A stretch of 64,000 nt of DNA from Actinosynnema pretiosum (GCF_024171695.1 NZ_JAMTCF010000005.1:462578-526577); one strand, 5' to 3'. Numbered from the stretch's first letter, positions 40,089 through 48,487 are shown. Program-made: numbers and translations. The notes: generated by a model not told the origin, from the letters alone.

Positions 40089-41846
40089 TCAGCGCTCCCG
40101 CCGGTCGAGCCAGCGCGCCAGTTCGACCGGGCCGGGAACCCCGCCCCGCCGTCCCCCGAGCGCGCGGCGCACGGCCGCGACCACCTCGGGGCGCTCCCGC
40201 AGCGCGGGGGAGTCGAGCGCCGCCCCGAGCCCGCCCCACGCCTCGACGTCCCCGTCCTCCCGCTCGATCCGCCGCGCGTACCCCGCGACCGCGGTACCGA
40301 CGTCCCCCAGGCACAGCGCGGAATCCGGGTCGCCCGGTGTGCCCGCCGCGATCCGCGCGAAGCCGTCCGGGTCGACCTCGCGCAGCTTCAGCAGCACCGG
40401 CAGCCGCGCGGTCGCGGGCGCTGCGGCGGGGACCACCCGGCTGCGGACCGCGCCGGGCGGCGCCGAGGCACCCGCGCGCCACGCGTCGGCCAGCGCGGCC
40501 ACCGCGTCCCCGGAGGGGCGGACGTGTCGCAGCCGCCACCGGACGCCGTGCGCGGTCCCCGTCAGCCGCACCGCCTCTCGCGTCCACTCACCGACGTCGA
40601 CGGGACCGCGCACCGCCAGCCGCGCGGACGCCGAGGCCACCAGCAGGCGCCCCGGTCCGGTCAGCGAGGCGGCGCCGCGCAACCGCGCCACGGCCCGCCC
40701 CACCTGGTCCGCGCGCAGCGCCAGGCTGTAGTCGGCGAGCCCGCGGAGCGACGGCGGCACGAGATCGCGCTCGACCCGCCAGAACTCGACCACGGCGGTG
40801 AACGCGTAGATCCCGTGCAGCATCCCCAGCAGCGGCCTCGGGTCCTCGCGCCACGGCGCGCAGTACCCCACCCCGTCCGGCCGCCCCAGCTCGACCAGGG
40901 GCAGCAGCGCGTTCACCTTCGAGTGCTGCGCCTCGTGCACCAGCGCCTCGGCCAGTTCGAGCGCGGACTCCTTCGGGGACATGGCCACGCACCCGAACGC
41001 GTCCGCCGACGACGCGGCGAACACCGGTCTCGCCCGCTCCAGCGGCACGATGCTCGACAGCACCGAGGACAGCTCCTCCGCCGCACCGGGGTGGTGCCGG
41101 GTCAGCAGCTTCCACGCCTCGTCCAGGTGCTTGGCCCACTCCAGGCGGCGGGCCGGGTCCAGCGGCCGGGCGGGTGTCGGGGCGCCGAACTCGCGGTAGG
41201 GGTCGCTGTCGTCCAGCACCACCTCGACCGCCAGGCCCCGGCCGGACAACCGGTGCCGCTTCACCGGTTCCACGACGAGCGGTTCCCGCCCGCCCGCGAC
41301 GGTCACCGACGCCCCGTCGGCGTCCAGCGCGAACCGGGCGTGCCCCACCGGGAGCGCCGTGCGCACCGGGAAGGTCCCGACGGCAGGCAGCGTGACGGCG
41401 CCGTGCAACACCGGCACCGGCAGCGAGCAGGGCAACCCCGTGCGCACGGCGGCCGAGGCGGCGAGGGCGTGGAACCCGCCCACCTGGGACCACAGCGGCG
41501 TGGGGTCGTCCCGCGCGCCGAGCACCTGCCGCAGCGCCCGGCCCAACCACACCCCGACGGTCGGGTGCATCAGCACGTCCGCGACCACGTCGGCCGACCG
41601 CAGCTCGGCGTCCGCCAGCACGGCCCACGCGGCCCCGACGTCGGTGAACGGCCCGAGCCCGCCCGGCAGCGCCGCGACCGCGTCGGCGAAGGCCAGCAGC
41701 TTCAACCTGCGGGTGCTGTGCTCGGCCTCGCGCAGCAGGGCGACCTCCCGCCGGGTCGCCGCACCCGAGCAGATCCGCTCGAAGGCCCGCAGCGGCAGCC
41801 GGTGCCGCGACGGTCCCACCCCGCGCGGACCGCCGCCAGCGGTCAA
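40089..41846 (-). CDS. HExxH-type peptide hydroxylase-like protein of the FxSxx peptide-modification family
   Basis: A 585-residue protein of the HExxH-motif putative peptide-modification family, some members of which are now described as alpha-ketoglutarate-dependent peptide beta-hydroxylases. The motif VHEAQHSK lies near residue 303, and a downstream His lies in MLHGIYAF. In FxSxx clusters this domain is either fused to a radical SAM enzyme or, as here, free-standing; no radical SAM gene is visible. The TTG start at 41846 overlaps the stop of the small precursor-like ORF (TTGA), strongly suggesting coupled expression and that the peptide is its substrate. It is transcribed towards the TPR gene (convergent). 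Confidence 0.8.
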   Translation of the reverse strand: MTAGGGPRGVGPSRHRLPLRAFERICSGAATRREVALLREAEHSTRRLKLLAFADAVAALPGGLGPFTDVGAAWAVLADAELRSADVVADVLMHPTVGVWLGRALRQVLGARDDPTPLWSQVGGFHALAASAAVRTGLPCSLPVPVLHGAVTLPAVGTFPVRTALPVGHARFALDADGASVTVAGGREPLVVEPVKRHRLSGRGLAVEVVLDDSDPYREFGAPTPARPLDPARRLEWAKHLDEAWKLLTRHHPGAAEELSSVLSSIVPLERARPVFAASSADAFGCVAMSPKESALELAEALVHEAQHSKVNALLPLVELGRPDGVGYCAPWREDPRPLLGMLHGIYAFTAVVEFWRVERDLVPPSLRGLADYSLALRADQVGRAVARLRGAASLTGPGRLLVASASARLAVRGPVDVGEWTREAVRLTGTAHGVRWRLRHVRPSGDAVAALADAWRAGASAPPGAVRSRVVPAAAPATARLPVLLKLREVDPDGFARIAAGTPGDPDSALCLGDVGTAVAGYARRIEREDGDVEAWGGLGAALDSPALRERPEVVAAVRRALGGRRGGVPGPVELARWLDRRER

Positions 41847-42004
41847 CGCTGCTCTTGGACGCGGTCGTCGCCCTCGCGCAGGGCCTGCTCGCAGATCCGC
41901 CGCAGCGCCTCGACGATCTCGGGCGTGCGCAGGCTCCTCAGCGTCGACAGGGGGAGCGCGGAGACGTCGGGCAACCTGGACGGCAGAGCGTCCCGTTCCA
42001 CCAC
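41843..42004 (-). CDS. FxsA-like precursor peptide, 53 residues
   Basis: A small ORF read from GTG 42004, which has GAGGAGG eight bases upstream; a longer frame upstream to 42388 lacks such a site. The product contains SRLPDVSALPLSTLRSL followed by an amphipathic helix, matching the conserved leader of FxSxx-COOH peptides (LPDLxxxPLxxLxxL). Its C-terminus is EGDDRVQEQR and does not end in FxSxx, so the modified core would differ from known members. The Asp and Glu residues near the end would be natural targets for beta-hydroxylation. Stop overlaps the TTG start of the HExxH gene. It is divergent from the cyclase gene. Precursor status is inferred from similarity and coupling. Confidence 0.6.
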   Translation of the reverse strand: MVERDALPSRLPDVSALPLSTLRSLRTPEIVEALRRICEQALREGDDRVQEQR

Positions 42005-42280
42005 TGCGACCACCTCCTCGTGAGCGGTCCCGGTGCGACCATCATGCCCGACCCCGACCGGGGTCCGAATCGGCCAGGTGGGCTGGTGCGCCCCGCGCGC
42101 GCGGGCGGAGAACCCGGCCACGACGTGCTGCTCCCGACTGAACGGCCCATCGGGGGCACGGTGTTCCGCCGATCGTCCGCCGGGAGTCCGCGCGGTGCTC
42201 CCCGCACCCGCCCAGCGGACGGGGTTTCCCGCGCAGACCGCAATTCTGCGTATTCGGCGACCGCGTCGGTGGCCGATCAT

Positions 42281-42300
42281 CCGGACAGGTACCTGTCCGG
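42281..42300. promoter_or_regulatory. Perfect 20-bp palindrome in divergent promoter
   Basis: A 20-base self-complementary sequence centred on GTAC with CCGG ends, 39 bases before the cyclase start and about 280 bases before the precursor peptide. It is probably a dimeric regulator's operator. The rest of 42005-42338 holds no gene. Confidence 0.55.
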
Positions 42301-42338
42301 CCGCTCCCGGCGGGCGGCGGGCGGGAACGTCGATCGGG

Positions 42339-43298
42339 GTGGTGTCCTTGCTGTCGCCGAGTCTCCCGCTGCACCACGGCATCGTCATGCTCGACGTCGA
42401 GGGCTACGGCTCCGGCGAGCGCACCGACGAGCACCGCGCATCCGTCCACAACGGACTGAACCGCGCCGTCAGGAGGGCCTTCTCCGCGACGGGCGCGGAC
42501 TGGACGGCGTGCACCTACCAGGACGGCGGGGACGGCGGTCTGCTGCTGGTGCCAGCCTCGGTTCCCAAGCTCCTGCTGCTGGGCCCGATGCTGGCCTCCC
42601 TGGCCGCGGAGGTCGCCAGGCACAACGCGGTGTCCTCGCCCGCGGCGACCATCCGGCTCCGGTGCTGCCTGCACGCGGGCGAGGTGCGCTCGGTGGAGCA
42701 CGGGATCGTCGGCGGCGGGGTGGTGCACGCCAGCAGGCTCCTCGCGTCCGAACCGCTGCGCGCGGCGCGGCGCGGCTCCGACTCCCCGGTCGTGCTGATC
42801 GTCTCCGACCTGTTCTACCAGGACGTGGTGCGGCACGACCCGGCCGAGGAGCCCGACCGGTACCGGCGCGTCGACGTGGCGGTCAAGGAGCTGCGGGCCC
42901 CGGCGTGGATCAGGGACGGTGCGGCGCCTGCCCCGATCGACCCGACCGACCTGCCCGACCCGACCTGTGGTGGCGGGGCCGGGCGGGCACCCGCCGCGCC
43001 GGTGATCCGGTTCACCGAGGTGGTCGACGCGCTGCTGGCCGTGCCCAGCGTGCACGACGAGGCGAGCAGGCGGTTCGTGCTGGACGTGCTGTCCGCCCGG
43101 ATCAGGGACGCGGTGCCGCACCACCCGCGCACCCGGTTCCACGTGCACGCCCTCGTGCGCACCTGCGCGGGCTACGAGGGAGGGCTGGCCGAGCTGCTGG
43201 CGGCGGTGCGCGAGCTGGAGGGCGACTCCGAGGCGGTTCGCCGCGCCGAGGTGGTGGTGAGGTCTTGGACGGACGCGCAGGGGCGCGCGGGGAGTTAG
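42339..43298 (+). CDS. Class III nucleotide cyclase-like domain fused to EAD2
   Basis: A 319-residue protein. Residues about 10-190 fit a class III cyclase fold: the first metal Asp in VMLDVEGYG, the second in QDGGDGGLLLVP, and the strand-turn LHAGEVRSVEHGIVGGG followed by HASRLLA, corresponding to the G...NxAxRL region. Both Asp ligands are kept, so nucleotide cyclisation is possible. Residues about 228-315 are an EAD2-type domain (VVDALLAVPSVHDEASRRFV, HALVRTCAGYEGGLAELL), related to the N-terminus of the VMAP protein. This predicts recruitment to the hub by EAD2-EAD2 contact. GTG 42339 or 42342 is the start. The MoxR gene follows 48 bases downstream. Pycsar-type defence cyclases share this fold; the product is unknown. 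Confidence 0.7.
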   Translation: MVSLLSPSLPLHHGIVMLDVEGYGSGERTDEHRASVHNGLNRAVRRAFSATGADWTACTYQDGGDGGLLLVPASVPKLLLLGPMLASLAAEVARHNAVSSPAATIRLRCCLHAGEVRSVEHGIVGGGVVHASRLLASEPLRAARRGSDSPVVLIVSDLFYQDVVRHDPAEEPDRYRRVDVAVKELRAPAWIRDGAAPAPIDPTDLPDPTCGGGAGRAPAAPVIRFTEVVDALLAVPSVHDEASRRFVLDVLSARIRDAVPHHPRTRFHVHALVRTCAGYEGGLAELLAAVRELEGDSEAVRRAEVVVRSWTDAQGRAGS

Positions 43299-43346
43299 CC
43301 CGGCGCGCGCGGACCACGCCCCACCACACGGGGGAAGGGGAGCGGG

Positions 43347-44375
43347 ATGGCCGCTGTCGGTGACTCGTGGAAGCTGTACCGGGGCAGCGCGGGGCGGGCG
43401 GAGGGGCCGCCCGAGCACTGGCCGCCGCCGCCACCGTGGCGCCGCTTCACGGGAACGGGCACGGCCCCCAGGCCTGCGGACGACGGGGGCGAGGCCGACC
43501 GCAGGGTGGGGGCCGCTCCCGCCGCGGGGCGCACCCCGCACCGGGGCGAGGTGGAGATGGTCAACGCGGCCATCCACCTGCGGCGCCCCCTGCTGGTCAC
43601 CGGCCCGCCCGGCACCGGGAAGTCCTCGCTGGCCCACCTCGTCGCCCGCGAGCTGGGGCTCGGCCCGGTCCTGCGCTGGCCGGTCACCAGCCGCACGCGC
43701 CTCGGGCACGGCCTGTACGCCTACGACGCGATCGGCCGTCTCCAGGCGGTGCGGGCGCGCCCCGACGAGGAGGCGGACCCGGTGGACATCGGCGGCTACG
43801 TCCACCTCGGGCCGCTGGGCACCGCGCTGCTGCCGCACGACGTGCCCAGGGTGCTGCTGATCGACGAGCTGGACAAGGCCGACATCGACCTGCCCAACGA
43901 CCTGCTCGACGTCTTCGAGGAAGGCGCTTACCAGATCCCGGAGCTGGTCCGGATCGCGAAGATCGCCCCGCTGGTCCACGTGCTCAGCGCCGACCGCCAG
44001 CTCGTCCCCGTCGAGGAGGGCGGCGTCCGCTGCCGCGAGTTCCCGCTGGTGGTCATCACCAGCAACGGCGAGCGCGAGTTCCCCGCCGCGTTCCTGCGCC
44101 GCTGCCTGCGCCTGCGCATCGAGCACCCCGGCCCCGAGCAGCTCGGCCAGATGGTCGCGGCGCACTTCGGCGCGAACGCGGAGGTCGACGTGGCCCGCCT
44201 GGTCGGCAGGTTCCTCGACCGCAGCAGGGAGGTCGGCGGCCTGGCCTCGGACCAGCTCCTCAACGCCGTCCACCTGGCCACCCGGCTGGTCACCTCGGGC
44301 GACCTGGAACCGGACGGGACGTGGGAGGAGCTGCTCAGGGCGATCTGGCACTCGTTGTCGGACGAGGAGGGGTGA
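43347..44375 (+). CDS. MoxR-type AAA+ ATPase of the ternary system
   Basis: A 342-residue AAA+ protein. After a Pro-rich N-terminal 60 residues come Walker A GPPGTGKSS near residue 86, Walker B VLLIDELDKAD near 171, sensor 1 VVITSNGER near 235 and the arginine-finger segment FLRRCLRLRI. This is the MoxR component expected beside vWA and VMAP proteins, and it would drive NTP-dependent remodelling of the complex. Strong ribosome-binding sequence GGGGAGCGGG precedes the ATG. It is cotranscribed with the cyclase-EAD2 gene. It is distinct from the tandem AAA+ at 8288. Confidence 0.88.
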   Translation: MAAVGDSWKLYRGSAGRAEGPPEHWPPPPPWRRFTGTGTAPRPADDGGEADRRVGAAPAAGRTPHRGEVEMVNAAIHLRRPLLVTGPPGTGKSSLAHLVARELGLGPVLRWPVTSRTRLGHGLYAYDAIGRLQAVRARPDEEADPVDIGGYVHLGPLGTALLPHDVPRVLLIDELDKADIDLPNDLLDVFEEGAYQIPELVRIAKIAPLVHVLSADRQLVPVEEGGVRCREFPLVVITSNGEREFPAAFLRRCLRLRIEHPGPEQLGQMVAAHFGANAEVDVARLVGRFLDRSREVGGLASDQLLNAVHLATRLVTSGDLEPDGTWEELLRAIWHSLSDEEG

Positions 44376-44549
44376 GGCGGGTGTCGGGGCTGCTTCAGCG
44401 CTGGTCGCGGCTACCCCCGCAGGCTCACCCCGCACCCGCTCCGACCTGCGGGTTGTGCGCTCCCGGTGCGCCTGCGGTGCCCCCGCCGGGCACGGTTGCC
44501 CCGAACCCGCCGCCACCGGGGCGGCGGGTCGGAACCGAGGGGGAACCCC

Positions 44550-44918
44550 GTGGGACTCACCAAGCTGGCCGCCGCGCTGACCCTGGCCACCGCCGCGCTG
44601 CTCGGCGGCGCCGGCGCGGCCACCGCCGCCACCGCGTCCGCACCGGCCGCCCAGCCCGCCGCCGTCCAGGCCGCCAGGAGCTGCGGCTACTACTCCGGCA
44701 CCGCCACCTTCCGCCTCGGCTCGACGGGCAGCGGCGTGCGCGAGATCCAGTGCCTGGTCAACCTCATGGTCGGCGGCAAGAAGCTGGACGTCGACGGCAT
44801 CTTCGGCGCCAACACCGACTCCGTCATCCGGTCCATCCAGCGCTGCGCCGGCCTCGCCGCCGACGGCATCGTCGGCCCGAAGACCTGGCAGGCGCTGCGT
44901 TCGACCAAGACCTGCTGA
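44550..44918 (+). CDS. Secreted peptidoglycan-binding domain protein
   Basis: A 122-residue exported protein. The signal peptide ends near residue 28 (GAATAAT). The mature part is a single PG_binding_1 domain: STGSGVREIQCLVN, then VDGIFGANTDSVIRSIQ and GLAADGIVGPKTWQAL. It has three or four Cys, probably disulphide-bonded. The domain binds peptidoglycan; no hydrolase domain is attached. The GTG start with AGGGGGAA upstream is chosen. A bidirectional terminator follows directly. Confidence 0.85.
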   Translation: MGLTKLAAALTLATAALLGGAGAATAATASAPAAQPAAVQAARSCGYYSGTATFRLGSTGSGVREIQCLVNLMVGGKKLDVDGIFGANTDSVIRSIQRCAGLAADGIVGPKTWQALRSTKTC

Positions 44919-44923
44919 CAGAC

Positions 44924-44956
44924 GGTGCGGGCCGGGCCCCCAGCCCGGCCCGCACC
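44924..44956. terminator. Bidirectional terminator between convergent genes
   Basis: A 14-bp perfect stem (44924-44937 with 44943-44956), loop CCCCA, six bases after one stop and 13 bases before the stop of the convergent membrane-protein gene. Confidence 0.75.
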
Positions 44957-44968
44957 ACCCACCCCCAC

Positions 44969-45613
44969 CTACCCGACCGAGTCCAGCAACCAGTGGTGCC
45001 GCAACCGCAGCGCCCGTTCCGTGCTGGCCGCCGCCGTGACCAGGGTGAGCGCGGTGTTCCCCCACCACGGCAGCGCCACCGGCGAGGTGAACACCCCGAA
45101 CCGCTCGGCCACCGGCGGCACCCGCGTCAGCGCCTCCAGCAGCTGCGGGACCAGCAGCAGCACCGGCACGACCAGCAGCGCCACCACCCCGATCCCGATC
45201 CACCGGCTCGCCACCGGGTGCTCGCGCCCGAACCGGGCCCGCCGCCCCTCGCCCGAGTCCGGGTCCGGCACGAGCTGCCGCTCCCCGCCCCCGTCCGGCA
45301 GGTAGTGGCACCGCTTCAGCCCGAACGCCGACGCCTGCACCTCCACCACCCCGCCCGGCACCGGGAAGACGGCGGGCACCGAGGACTCGGCGTGGTGCGC
45401 CCCGTTCCGGTACAGGTGCGCGACCGGCCGCCCGTCCTCGGTGGTGAGCTGCTTCCAGTGCAGCACCTCCACCGTCCACACCGCGCCGTCCCCCGGCTCC
45501 AGGGACAGCAGCGACCGGGACAGCGTCTGCCACCGGCGAAAGGGCTTGAGCACTCGTCCGTGACCGGGCCTGACCCGCTTCAACGCGTTCCGCCGCCGCA
45601 GTTCCGCGAACAC
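44969..45613 (-). CDS. Membrane protein of unknown function
   Basis: A 214-residue protein. The N-terminal 110 residues form a soluble beta-rich region (WTVEVLHWKQL, VPGGVVEVQASAFGLKRCHY). Two hydrophobic segments follow, about residues 146-166 and 185-203. GTG 45613 is the start because GGGAGG lies at proper spacing; the frame continues upstream into the promoter. It is divergent from a MerR regulator, with which it shares a large inverted repeat. No family is recognised. Confidence 0.6.
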   Translation of the reverse strand: MFAELRRRNALKRVRPGHGRVLKPFRRWQTLSRSLLSLEPGDGAVWTVEVLHWKQLTTEDGRPVAHLYRNGAHHAESSVPAVFPVPGGVVEVQASAFGLKRCHYLPDGGGERQLVPDPDSGEGRRARFGREHPVASRWIGIGVVALLVVPVLLLVPQLLEALTRVPPVAERFGVFTSPVALPWWGNTALTLVTAAASTERALRLRHHWLLDSVG

Positions 45614-45665
45614 CTTCGGCCTCCCTCGTGGGTTCCGTCCGCCTCCCAGTGGAAACCCTGCCCTC

Positions 45666-45695
45666 GGGGCACGGTCAAACCCTTGACCCTGCCCC
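45666..45695. promoter_or_regulatory. Large inverted repeat between membrane protein and MerR genes
   Basis: GGGGCACGGTCAA and TTGACCCTGCCCC form a 13-base inverted repeat with one mismatch and four central bases. The right half contains a TTGACC -35 candidate for the MerR gene, followed by CCCCAGGGG, the type of dyad MerR proteins bind between -35 and -10. Confidence 0.5.
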
Positions 45696-45737
45696 AGGGG
45701 CACGGTGTCCACTGGAGCGGTGACGGAGGGCAAGCGC

Positions 45738-46514
45738 ATGACGTGGAGCACCCGGCAGCTCGCGGAACTGGCCGGGACCACGGTGAAGGCCGTCCGGCAC
45801 TACCACGCGACCGGCCTGCTGGACCTCCCCGACCGGGCGGCCAACGGCTACAAGCAGTACAAGATCCCCCACCTGGTCCGGCTGCTCCAGATCAAGCGCC
45901 TGAGCGACCTCGGCGTCCCGCTGGCGCAGATCGCGGTGATGGGGAAGGCGGACGAGGAGTCCGAGGAGGCCATCCGCGCGCTGGACGCGGAGCTGGCGGC
46001 GTCCGTCGAGCGGATCAACCGCGTCCGGGCGGAGCTGGCGCTGGCCCTGCGCCACCGCGCGCCCGCGCACGTCCCGCCCGCGCTGGCCCCGTTCTCCCGG
46101 CAGCTGACCGAGTCGAAGCGGTCCATGCTCACCGTCCTGGCCTCGGTGTTCGACAAGCAGGCGATCGAGGGCTTCGGCACGCTGGACGCGAACCCGGACC
46201 CGGCGGAGGTCGACTTCGACGCGCTGCCGCCGGACGCGGACGAGGCGGCCATCGAGGAGATCGCCCGGCGGCTCGTCCCGGTGGCCCGCAGGACCCAGGA
46301 GGACCACCCGTGGACCAAGGACCCCACGGCCGGGTCGCCGCTGGACCCCGAGCTGACGCAGAGCGCGATCGCTGAGGTGGTGCTGCAGATGTACCACCCG
46401 GCGCAGCTGGCCGCGCTGCGGCGGTTGCGCGAGCTGATGCTGGAGCAGGGCCTGGTGCGGGACGAGCCGGAAACCCCGCCGGACAGCGAGAAGCCCCGCG
46501 AGGCCGACCGGTGA
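45738..46514 (+). CDS. MerR-family transcriptional regulator
   Basis: A 258-residue MerR-type protein. The winged HTH is at the N-terminus (STRQLAELAGTTVKAVRHYH, then YKIPHLVRLLQIKRLSDLGV). A coiled-coil helix and a long C-terminal domain of unknown ligand follow; no metal-binding Cys cluster is present. ATG 45738 has GGAGGG eight bases upstream. It is divergent from the membrane-protein gene and probably controls it and itself. Confidence 0.87.
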   Translation: MTWSTRQLAELAGTTVKAVRHYHATGLLDLPDRAANGYKQYKIPHLVRLLQIKRLSDLGVPLAQIAVMGKADEESEEAIRALDAELAASVERINRVRAELALALRHRAPAHVPPALAPFSRQLTESKRSMLTVLASVFDKQAIEGFGTLDANPDPAEVDFDALPPDADEAAIEEIARRLVPVARRTQEDHPWTKDPTAGSPLDPELTQSAIAEVVLQMYHPAQLAALRRLRELMLEQGLVRDEPETPPDSEKPREADR

Positions 46515-46544
46515 GACCGGCGTCGCGGGGCGTGGTCCGGGCGC

Positions 46545-48155
46545 TCAGGTGGGCAGCAGACCCTGCTCGCCCAACAACTCCCGCGCGTGCGCGATCGCCT
46601 CGGGCGTGCTGTCGAACACCGGCGCCCCCAACGTGTCCAGCGCCCGCCTGTGCTCCTCCCGCACCCCGGACACCAGCACCGTCACCCCGCGCACCTCCAG
46701 CCGCCGCACCGCGTCCCGCAGCACCGCGACCCCGGTCGCGTCGACCCCGGACAGGTGCGACATCCGCAGCACCACCACGGCCATCGGCGACACCTCGCTC
46801 AGCTCCAGCAGGAACCGGTGCGCGGCGTGGAACAGCAGCGGCCCGTCCAGCCGGTACGCCACGATGTGCTGCGCCAGCAGCGCCTGCTCCTCCGCGCTGT
46901 GGTCACCGGGCTCCAGCGGCACCTCGCTCAGCCGGGCGCTCCTGGACACCGCGCGCAGCGCGAACACCCCGGCCAGCACCAGCCCCACGATCACCGCCGT
47001 GACCAGGTCCAGCGCCAGCGTCGCCACCGCCGTCAGCGCGAGCACCACCGCGTCCGGCCTGCTCGCGCGGGCCATCGCCCGCACCGCGCCGACCTCGACC
47101 ATCCGCACCGCCGTCGCCAGCAGCACGCCCGCCAGCACGGCGAGCGGCACCTGCGACACCAGCGGGGCCGCCGCGAACACGATCAGCAGCAGCACCGCGG
47201 CGTGGGTCAGCGCGGCCAGCCGGGACGTCGCGCCGGAGCGCACGTTCACCGCCGTGCGGGCGATCGCCGCCGTCGCGGGCACCCCGCCGAACATCGGCGC
47301 CACCAGGTTCGCCACGCCCTGCCCGAACAGCTCGCGGTCCGGGTCGTGCCGCTGGTTGACGCTCATCCCGTCGGCCACCGCCGCCGACAGCAGGCTCTCC
47401 AGCGCGGCCAGCGCGGCGACCGCCACCGCCGAGGGCAGCAGCGCCCACAGGGTGCTCGGGTCGAGGAACCCCAGCGACGGCACGGGGAGCGTCGAGGGCA
47501 GCGCGCCGATCCGCGCCACGTCCAGCCCGGCCCAGTTCGCCACGAGCGTGGCCAGCACCAGCGCGGGCAGCGAGAACGGCACCGCCTGCCGCCACCGCGC
47601 GCCCAGCAGCATCACCGCCGCGACCCCGAGCGCCAGCCCCACGGCCGCCCAGTTCGGCGCGGCGGCGAACTCCGCCACGGCCGCACCGGCGGCCAGCGCC
47701 ACGTTCTCCACGTCGGGCGCGGGCACGCCCAGCGCGGCGGGCACCTGCTGGAGGCCGATCACCGCCGCGATCCCGATCGTGAACCCCTCCACCACGGGAG
47801 CGGGCACGTACTTCATGTACTGGCCCGCGCGCAGCACCGCGAGCGCGATCAGCAGCACGCCCGCCATCAGACCCACGGCCAGCACCCCGTCGGCCCCGTG
47901 CGCGGCCACGATGGGCACCAGCACGACGGTCATGGCCCCGGTGGGCCCGGAGACCTGGAGGCTGGACCCGCCGAACACGGCGGCCAGCGCCCCCGCGACC
48001 ACGGCGGTCACCAGCCCGGCCGTGGCGCCCAGCCCGGACGCCACGCCGAAGCCCAGCGCCAGCGGCAGCGCCACCACGGCCACCGTCACCCCGGCGAGCA
48101 GGTCCCGCCGGGTCGCGCCCGCCCAATCGGCCTTGGCGGGCAAGAACGTCGTCAC
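46545..48155 (-). CDS. SulP-family anion transporter with STAS domain
   Basis: A 536-residue SulP permease. About 10-12 transmembrane helices precede a C-terminal STAS domain (about 425-536, with VVLRMSHLSGVDATGVAVL). The signature region GLYTAFVG-like is seen as AAVFGGSSLQVSGPTGAMTV near residue 63. It probably imports sulfate, bicarbonate or another inorganic anion. The GTG start overlaps the stop of the ArsR gene (GTGA), a common ArsR-SulP pairing. No carbonic anhydrase is adjacent. Confidence 0.9.
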   Translation of the reverse strand: MTTFLPAKADWAGATRRDLLAGVTVAVVALPLALGFGVASGLGATAGLVTAVVAGALAAVFGGSSLQVSGPTGAMTVVLVPIVAAHGADGVLAVGLMAGVLLIALAVLRAGQYMKYVPAPVVEGFTIGIAAVIGLQQVPAALGVPAPDVENVALAAGAAVAEFAAAPNWAAVGLALGVAAVMLLGARWRQAVPFSLPALVLATLVANWAGLDVARIGALPSTLPVPSLGFLDPSTLWALLPSAVAVAALAALESLLSAAVADGMSVNQRHDPDRELFGQGVANLVAPMFGGVPATAAIARTAVNVRSGATSRLAALTHAAVLLLIVFAAAPLVSQVPLAVLAGVLLATAVRMVEVGAVRAMARASRPDAVVLALTAVATLALDLVTAVIVGLVLAGVFALRAVSRSARLSEVPLEPGDHSAEEQALLAQHIVAYRLDGPLLFHAAHRFLLELSEVSPMAVVVLRMSHLSGVDATGVAVLRDAVRRLEVRGVTVLVSGVREEHRRALDTLGAPVFDSTPEAIAHARELLGEQGLLPT

Positions 48156-48487
48156 TCTTCTCCCTCTTCCCTGAGCAGTGCCAGCAGTTCGTCCTTGTTG
48201 GTGATCAGCCCGGCGAGCACCCGGCGCGCGGCGCGCAGCAGCTCGGCGACGTCGGGACTGGTGAGCTCGTAGACGACGGTCGTGCCGTCGCGGTTGGCGG
48301 CCACGATGCCGGACCGGCGCAGCACAGCGAGCTGCGCGGACAGGCTGGAGGCCTCGCCGCCGACGTCGGCCAGGAGGTCGCGGACGGGCAGCGGGCCGTC
48401 CTGGAGCAGTTCGAGGACCCGGATGCGGACCGGGTGGCCGAGCATCCGGAAGAACTCGGCCTTGGCCTGGTGCAGGGGCATGGTCAC
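48152..48487 (-). CDS. ArsR/SmtB-family repressor
   Basis: A 111-residue winged HTH repressor (FFRMLGHPVRIRVLELL, EASSLSAQLAVLRRSGIV). It has no Cys at all, so it cannot sense metals in the classical way; redox-independent or anion-linked sensing is possible. GTG 48487 is taken as start; ATG 48481 is an alternative. It is translationally coupled to the SulP transporter, whose expression it likely controls through the A+T-rich dyad just upstream. Confidence 0.88.
   Translation of the reverse strand: MTMPLHQAKAEFFRMLGHPVRIRVLELLQDGPLPVRDLLADVGGEASSLSAQLAVLRRSGIVAANRDGTTVVYELTSPDVAELLRAARRVLAGLITNKDELLALLREEGEE

Noticed and set aside
36940..40587. 1215-codon antisense frame over the TPR giant
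   Set aside because: Shadow of the NB-ARC/TPR gene and of the convergent HExxH gene; no domain signature.
40089..41846. HExxH protein considered as a secreted zinc protease
   Set aside because: No signal peptide or downstream Glu ligand pattern; context and motif spacing match the peptide-modification family instead.
44383..44550. Possible start of another gene (VSGLLQRWSRLPP) after the MoxR gene
   Set aside because: The frame soon loses coding character and overlaps the leader of the peptidoglycan-binding protein; at most a fragment of a lost gene.
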